DNA of 64,000 nt, taken from the NCBI RefSeq assembly GCF_024623065.1, contig NZ_JANJZR010000013.1:16374-80373 (forward strand), written 5' to 3'. This stretch comes from Bacteroides acidifaciens. Lineage in GTDB: Bacteria > Bacteroidota > Bacteroidia > Bacteroidales > Bacteroidaceae. Shown in pieces: positions 59,346 through 64,000 of this stretch (the stretch's first letter is position 1; the number at the start of each line of letters is the position of its first letter). The notes under the pieces were generated by a model. It saw only the letters and a program-made list of their open reading frames with translations, was not told the origin of the DNA and made no database searches. A program made the position numbers and the translations under genes.

Positions 59346-60593
59346 CTATTCAGGTGCTTGTCGTTCCACCACGGACTGAACTTCTCCTTTCGAGAACCGG
59401 GTGACTAATTTGTCTCCCTGCTTCAATGAGGATGCGTTTGTTACCGCCTTCCCGTCCTTTAGGGTAATACTATATCCGCGGCTTAGCAACTTATCGGGAG
59501 AAGCATCCGCAATGCGATGTTGCAAAAGTTCCAGCCGATGGTGTTGGCGGGCTAATAACGCCTTCGTCACTTGCGACAGATCCTTTTCGGCCGACAGCAA
59601 AGCAAAACGGGCATCCGTGAGCTTCCGATGAACAAGGTTCGGAATACGAATCTGAATTGTTTCCAGTCTTCGCCATTCCTGTTCAAGAATCGCATAGGCT
59701 CCTTGTTGGACACGGGCTGACAATTCCTCCAGATGGTCGGCTACTTCCGTGATTCGATGAATCAGAAGTTCGGCAGCAGCCGTAGGGGTTTTCACACGTG
59801 TATGTGCTACCGAATCAAGAACCGTATCATCTCGTTCATGTCCGATTCCGGTAATGATTGGCAGCGGGAATTGTGCACACGCAGCCGCCAACAGATAGGT
59901 ATCAAAACCGGACAAATCGGAAGTCGCCCCACCGCCACGGATAATAACAACTACATCAAATTCGTTTACACGGGCATTGATACGGTCTAAAGCTGCCAAT
60001 ACCGACTCTTCGACCTGATTTCCCTGCATCAATGCGGAGAAAAGCTCCGTATAGAAAAAAAATCCTCCGGGATTATGCTGCAACTGATGGCAGAAATCAC
60101 CGTATCCGGCTGCGGTGGCAGAGGATATGACAGCAATACGCTGCGGAAGAACCGGCATTTCCAACTCCTTATTCAGCGTGAGTACGCCTTCTTCTTCCAA
60201 CTGCAACAGTATTTCCCGACGACGGCGAGCCATGTCGCCTAATGTGTAGGCAGGATCAATATCAAGCACAGTGAGACTGTAGCCGTAAAGTTCGTGAAAC
60301 TGAACTGTCACTTTCACCAGCACCTTGATGCCGGAAGCAAACATCTGTCCGGTAGTTTCCTCGAAATAAGGTTTCAGCAAGCGGTAGATATTGTTCCAAA
60401 TCATACCGCGGGCCTTCGCGACAAGGTTGTTGCTGCGGGGATCTTTCTGCACAAATTCCAGATAACAATGTCCGGTCGTATTGGAACGGACATCACTCAG
60501 TTCTGCCTGTATCCAGTATTCATCAGGCAGGCATTGCTCCAGACTACGGCGGACAAGCGAATTCAGTTCTAAAAGGGAAAGAGAAGAATCCAT
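59346..60593 (-). CDS. xseA: Exodeoxyribonuclease VII large subunit
   Basis: A 415-residue XseA, the catalytic subunit of exonuclease VII, which degrades single-stranded DNA from both ends to short oligonucleotides. An N-terminal OB fold (about 1-100, with WIQAELSDVRSNTTGHCYLEF) is followed by the catalytic domain with the family motif RIAVISSATAAGYGDF, GNQVEESVLAALDRIN, VIIRGGGATSDLSGFD and GIGHERDDTVLDSVAHTRVKTPTAAAELL. C-terminal coiled coil (about 290-380) for XseB binding. Probably in an operon with mnmA, the S8 protease and xseB. Confidence 0.96.
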   Translation of the reverse strand: MDSSLSLLELNSLVRRSLEQCLPDEYWIQAELSDVRSNTTGHCYLEFVQKDPRSNNLVAKARGMIWNNIYRLLKPYFEETTGQMFASGIKVLVKVTVQFHELYGYSLTVLDIDPAYTLGDMARRRREILLQLEEEGVLTLNKELEMPVLPQRIAVISSATAAGYGDFCHQLQHNPGGFFFYTELFSALMQGNQVEESVLAALDRINARVNEFDVVVIIRGGGATSDLSGFDTYLLAAACAQFPLPIITGIGHERDDTVLDSVAHTRVKTPTAAAELLIHRITEVADHLEELSARVQQGAYAILEQEWRRLETIQIRIPNLVHRKLTDARFALLSAEKDLSQVTKALLARQHHRLELLQHRIADASPDKLLSRGYSITLKDGKAVTNASSLKQGDKLVTRFSKGEVQSVVERQAPE

Positions 60594-60648
60594 AACAGTT
60601 AGTGATTAATAATCAGTGGTTAGTGATGAGCACAATAGCAACCAGTGG

Positions 60649-62019
60649 TTAATCACTAATCACTTTTCCGTTAACCGTTAAATACGCTTTCCACAAGTCA
60701 GGAATACCATATCCATATATATTATCCGGGAAATCCGCCCTGTCACCCGAGCGACGAACCAGTTCGACAATCTCTTTCGCTGTCAGTTTCGGACAAGCCT
60801 GCCACAGACAAGCCACCATTCCGCACATGATTGGAGAAGAAAAAGAAGTACCGTTGGCATGGCGAAGATTACCGTTTGTCCCCATTACATCCGAACCGTA
60901 CCCAACTGCTACTACATCCGGTTTCACCCGTCCGTCCGACGTGTTGCCAACAGAAGAAAATGAAGCCAATTCTCCTTTTTTATTAATAGCCCCTACAGTA
61001 ATTACATTCTCCGCATCTCCCGGCGGAGTAATCTTCTTCCAGGAGCCGGCACCGGAATTTCCGGCACTGCAAACAACCACCATCCCTTTATCAGCAGCCT
61101 TTGCAGCTTCACGGGACATCAACGCATAATGCCCGTTCAGATCACGGTAGCGATAGTTCTTCGCTGAATCGTCAAATGAATAATATCCGAGGGAAGTATT
61201 TACCAAATCCACTCCCACGCTATCGGCAAACTCGATTGCCGCCGCCCAATAATCCTGTTCCACCAGATTCTCCGAATATTCGTCCTCACTGCGCAACAAC
61301 CAATAGGAAGCCTCGGGAGCCGTACCAATCATCACATTCGGCTGATTCATCGCCATGCAGGAGAGAACGGACATGCCATGACTGCTTTCCGCATAGATAT
61401 CTGCTTCGGGATTTACAAAGTCGCGAACTCCCAGTATATTGATATTCTTCATTGCTTCAATCTTATCCACATTATGAAATCCGGCATCAATAACAGCAAT
61501 TGTCATCCCTTGTCCCTTAAATCCCGCATTATGGAGAAGATTTGCCCGGCTCATCCTTATTTGTGTAATAGCAGGGCCATAAAGACTATCGGTACGTAAC
61601 GGATTATTTATCAACGAATCCCTTTGGGTAGATTTTTCCACTTTACCCTTCCAAACCCTTTCGGTAGAAAGTACAAAAGGCAATTTGCCTATTTCATCTA
61701 TCAGCATACTATCATTACAGGAGACAGTGACAAAGTTATCCCATTTTCCGGTAACAAGCACATGAACGCCTTTCTTCCGTATCGCATCTATGTATTTTCC
61801 GCATACCGGCAAGTCGGTGGAATCTATTGCCAATCCCTGTCTTTTTCTCCGTTCAATGGATTTCACGGACAAGTATTTTTCCGGTTTCTGCAGAGAGCAT
61901 TCCGTAGCTGCCTTATCTTTCAGGCTAATGCGATATTTTAAGGTATCGCCCGGTGTGAATTGAGCAAAAACTCCCAGACATATATTCAAAGCAAAAACCA
62001 ATAACACAAATTTACTCAT
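60649..62019 (-). CDS. S8 family (subtilisin-like) serine protease
   Basis: A 456-residue secreted protease. The signal peptide is MSKFVLLVFALNICLGVFA; residues about 20-160 form a prodomain-like region. The catalytic triad is complete: Asp in TIAVIDAGFHN, His in SSHGMSVLSCMA and Ser in GTSFSSPIMCG, with the oxyanion Asn in VVCSAGNSGAGS. There is no C-terminal sorting domain. It lies 22 bases after mnmA on the same strand and precedes xseA; the mixture of functions gives no hint to its substrate. A periplasmic or outer-surface housekeeping protease is likely. Confidence 0.92.
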   Translation of the reverse strand: MSKFVLLVFALNICLGVFAQFTPGDTLKYRISLKDKAATECSLQKPEKYLSVKSIERRKRQGLAIDSTDLPVCGKYIDAIRKKGVHVLVTGKWDNFVTVSCNDSMLIDEIGKLPFVLSTERVWKGKVEKSTQRDSLINNPLRTDSLYGPAITQIRMSRANLLHNAGFKGQGMTIAVIDAGFHNVDKIEAMKNINILGVRDFVNPEADIYAESSHGMSVLSCMAMNQPNVMIGTAPEASYWLLRSEDEYSENLVEQDYWAAAIEFADSVGVDLVNTSLGYYSFDDSAKNYRYRDLNGHYALMSREAAKAADKGMVVVCSAGNSGAGSWKKITPPGDAENVITVGAINKKGELASFSSVGNTSDGRVKPDVVAVGYGSDVMGTNGNLRHANGTSFSSPIMCGMVACLWQACPKLTAKEIVELVRRSGDRADFPDNIYGYGIPDLWKAYLTVNGKVISD

Positions 62020-62041
62020 AAGTTATCTTTATTTTAATCAA

Positions 62042-63127
62042 TCAAAATCCTTCGTTCTCTAAAATCACTAATCCGATGCCTCGCTGCGAAGCGATAAAAG
62101 CCCCTCCCAGCACGCGCTTTCCATCATAGAACACAGCCGATTGTCCTGGAGCAATAGCCGAAGCCGTCTCAAGAAAATGCACCAGCAGACGACCGTCCTC
62201 CAGTCGTTTCACCCGGCAAGGCAACGGGCGGCTTCGATAACGAATCCTCACAGCCAGATTCTCACACTGGAACAAATCCTGTTCATCCACCATCTTATCT
62301 TGTTCTATCAGCATATAGTCGGTTTGCAACTGCCCGGCATCACCAAGCATCACCGTATTTTTCTGCGGATTGATTTTCAACACATAAGCCGGTTTACCTA
62401 AGGCAATCTCCAGTCCTTTCCGCTGACCGATTGTATAATAAGGTGCCCCCTTATGTTGTCCCAGTTTCACACCTTCGGAATTGACAAACCACCCCGGACC
62501 TATCTCAGTGTCCAGTTCCGGACATTGCTCACGAAGAAAGTCACGATAATCACCTTTTATAAAGCAGACTTCCATACTTTCTCCCTCTTTCGACTTGGCT
62601 TCATAGCCTTTCTCCGCAAGATACTCGCGAACCTTTATTTTCGTATAATCCCCTAAAGGAAAGATACAGCGCCTTAGTATATCCTGTCCCAATCTCCAAA
62701 GGAAATAAGACTGGTCTTTCTTATCATCGTCTCCGGCTACTATATAAATATGTCCGTTCCGTTCTTCCAGTCGCGAATAATGTCCGGTAGCTACCCATGC
62801 ACAATTCAACTTATCCGCCCATTCCGTCAGAACACGAAACTTAAACAAAGGGTTACACATCACACACGGGTTCGGCGTACGCCCCTGCTTATATTCATCT
62901 ATAAAGTTTCTTACGATAGTCTCTTTAAAAGGGATTCGCTCATCCGCCACATAATGTTCAATCCCCATCCGTGCTGCCAACTCCCTGGCATCCTGCGGTT
63001 CATCTCCCCACACACGCATGGTAACCCCTACTATTTCGTATCCTTGTTCCTGCAACATCAGACAAGTGGCAGTACTGTCAATACCACCGCTCATTCCGAC
63101 TAATACCCTTTTACTTCGTTCTTTCAT
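62042..63127 (-). CDS. mnmA: tRNA-specific 2-thiouridylase MnmA
   Basis: A 361-residue MnmA, which thiolates U34 of the Lys, Glu and Gln tRNAs. The PP-loop is [18 protein letters not shown]; the two catalytic cysteines are in NPCVMCNP and [11 protein letters not shown]. The ligand segment ATGHYSRLE and [11 protein letters not shown] are typical. First gene of the mnmA-S8-xseA-xseB cluster; a possible -7 box TATATTTG on the minus strand lies at 63156-63163. Confidence 0.96.
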   Translation of the reverse strand: MKERSKRVLVGMSGGIDSTATCLMLQEQGYEIVGVTMRVWGDEPQDARELAARMGIEHYVADERIPFKETIVRNFIDEYKQGRTPNPCVMCNPLFKFRVLTEWADKLNCAWVATGHYSRLEERNGHIYIVAGDDDKKDQSYFLWRLGQDILRRCIFPLGDYTKIKVREYLAEKGYEAKSKEGESMEVCFIKGDYRDFLREQCPELDTEIGPGWFVNSEGVKLGQHKGAPYYTIGQRKGLEIALGKPAYVLKINPQKNTVMLGDAGQLQTDYMLIEQDKMVDEQDLFQCENLAVRIRYRSRPLPCRVKRLEDGRLLVHFLETASAIAPGQSAVFYDGKRVLGGAFIASQRGIGLVILENEGF

Positions 63128-63342
63128 TCTAATTCTACCATTAATTACAGTCGGACAAATATACGAGATTCTACGGAAAATATAAATTTATTGCAGTCGA
63201 AACATGGCCGGCACGCAGACGAGACTCCCTTTATATGAAAATTACAGGCAGCAATTTGTTATTTTTCACAGGGAGGAGCCATAAAATCTTCCCATTTCAT
63301 CCTTTTGTGTGCATTTTCCGGTAAGATTTATCACCGCATTCA

Positions 63343-63846
63343 TTATTTTTTTCGAGTATCCACAGGTTTTCCCAGTAGTCCCTGCTTCGCCTGCACCAAG
63401 CTTACCGTTTTGAAAAAATCCAATACATCCTTCTTTTCGGATGCCGTGAATGTTACCGGCATCAAAGATTCCATCTCCTGACCAGACATTTCTTTGCCAT
63501 CGTAGAGATATTTCGCCATAATATAATTGATGCACACATTGGCATCGGGCTTCTTTTTCAATTCTTCGCCAAAAAGCATGAAAGATTTCTGATAAGCTTT
63601 GTGCGCAACCTCCACTTTTCCGCTTTTCTCCAAGTAAACACCTTTCAATGTATAATAATAAGGATTTTCCAAAGCGTATTTCTCGGCAGACAGACAGGTT
63701 TGCAATGCTTCCTGAACTCTCCCTAACCTGTCAAGGCATTGCGATTTATGCGTATAGGCCAAGACATAAGAACTATCGATAGCAATCGCCTCATCCAATA
63801 AAAGAATGGCTTTCTCTAATGAATTTAGACAAAGTATCAACTTCAT
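63343..63846 (-). CDS. TPR protein with probably frameshifted 5' end
   Basis: A 167-residue open frame with TPR-like helices (EKAILLLDEAIAIDSSYVLAYTHKSQCLDRLG; VYLEKSGKVEVAHKAYQKSF). The listed ATG gives no signal peptide and its first nine residues do not look like a TPR. Directly upstream, in another frame, a 23-codon frame (63846-63917) begins MMKIYCVLFLLFLFLFLFLF, a perfect signal peptide, and ends in TAA sharing one base with this ATG. The third frame between them reads LPYNEVDTLSKFI, which would join signal peptide and TPR smoothly. This suggests an ancestral secreted TPR protein with two frame changes. The repeat at 63924 sits 7 bases upstream of the signal-peptide start. Confidence 0.6.
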   Translation of the reverse strand: MKLILCLNSLEKAILLLDEAIAIDSSYVLAYTHKSQCLDRLGRVQEALQTCLSAEKYALENPYYYTLKGVYLEKSGKVEVAHKAYQKSFMLFGEELKKKPDANVCINYIMAKYLYDGKEMSGQEMESLMPVTFTASEKKDVLDFFKTVSLVQAKQGLLGKPVDTRKK

Positions 63847-63917
63847 TATATGGAAGAGCTAAACAAGAACAAGAACAAAAATAAGAATAAGAATAGAACA
63901 CAATAAATCTTCATCAT
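63846..63917 (-). pseudogene. Detached signal-peptide fragment of the TPR gene
   Basis: A 23-codon frame whose hydrophobic core is encoded by a near-repetitive TTCTTA/TTCTTG tract and which stops in the TAATG overlap with the TPR frame. It could be the 5' end of a broken gene, or a short frame coupled to the TPR gene by stop-start overlap. Confidence 0.5.
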
Positions 63918-63923
63918 ATTTTC

Positions 63924-64000
63924 AGAGCCTGTTTAAATTTTCCTGAGATTATGTTAGATAGGCTTTACCGACCTGTTTATATTCGTCACATAGTCTCCGT
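63924..64000 (+). repeat. 77-bp interspersed repeat, copy 2 (cut by window end)
   Basis: 76 of 77 bases match 22122-22198. In copy 1 this is the left end of a 539-bp element with inverted termini, so a similar element probably continues beyond the window. Confidence 0.85.

Noticed and set aside
63266-63535. 89-codon open frame downstream of and within the TPR gene
   Set aside because: Off-frame relative to the TPR body, with no domain or start context; the TPR frame explains the DNA.
1-64000. tRNA, rRNA or prophage genes
   Set aside because: No cloverleaf-like segment, rRNA core sequence, integrase or phage structural gene was recognised on reading the window; a covariance-model scan was not possible here.

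Overview
The window is a 64 kb chromosomal segment of a member of the Bacteroidota, most likely a Bacteroides species of the B. thetaiotaomicron/ovatus type. This rests on recurrent Bacteroides -7 boxes (TAnnTTTG, often with a TTTG or TTG element 18-20 bp upstream), Mfa1/FimB-type lipoprotein fimbriae, BlaI plus M56 regulators carrying TonB C-terminal domains, and family-typical proteins. The species call is inference. No rRNA, tRNA, CRISPR array, prophage or complete transposase was seen.

Layout. 1-3.9 kb: 3' part of recJ, recQ, a TPR protein. 3.9-8.16 kb: an aromatic amino acid operon (prephenate dehydratase, aminotransferase, DAHP synthase-chorismate mutase fusion, prephenate dehydrogenase) preceded by a clear Phe/Tyr leader-peptide attenuator. 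8.2-10.3 kb: dnaG. 10.4-14.1 kb (minus): DUF1599 protein, DoxX/thioredoxin-like protein, tpiA, SPOR protein, folE. 14.2-15.6 kb (minus): ndk and a LysM/M23 peptidase. 15.8-22.0 kb (minus): pdxJ, exbB, exbD, tonB, a DJ-1 protein, ispD, recG.

22.0-33.4 kb is the accessory part. It begins with a 539-bp repeat element that has 14-bp terminal inverted repeats and a 5-bp flanking direct repeat, and continues with a six-gene fimbrial locus (minus): DUF3575, DUF3868/OmpA-like, Mfa1-type major fimbrillin, FimB/Mfa2-type anchor, a fimbrillin-like lipoprotein ending in four 42-residue WW-like repeats, and a very large tip-type lipoprotein. nadK follows on the other strand, so the locus lies between pdxJ and nadK.

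34.3-37.1 kb: repeat-rich intergenic DNA around a coiled-coil membrane protein gene, then mdh. 37.2-44.6 kb (minus): an uncharacterised five-gene system (SWIM zinc finger, DUF5691, MoxR AAA+ ATPase, DUF5682, VWA) resembling the enterobacterial yeh cluster. 44.8-49.8 kb: a TolC/HlyD/two-permease export operon without an ATPase gene. 49.9-55.1 kb: an outer-membrane beta-barrel protein, a self-regulated blaI-M56 pair with two operators on its promoter, and a TlpA-like thioredoxin protein. 55.3-63.1 kb (minus): mrp, trmB, a DUF975 membrane protein, ilvE, xseB, xseA, an S8 protease and mnmA. The right edge holds a TPR gene with a disrupted 5' end and a second copy of the 22.1 kb repeat, cut by the window end.

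The strongest leads are the Phe/Tyr attenuator, the five-gene MoxR/VWA system, the WW-like repeats of the fimbrial lipoprotein, and the family of palindromic or tandem non-coding repeats in the intergenic DNA.
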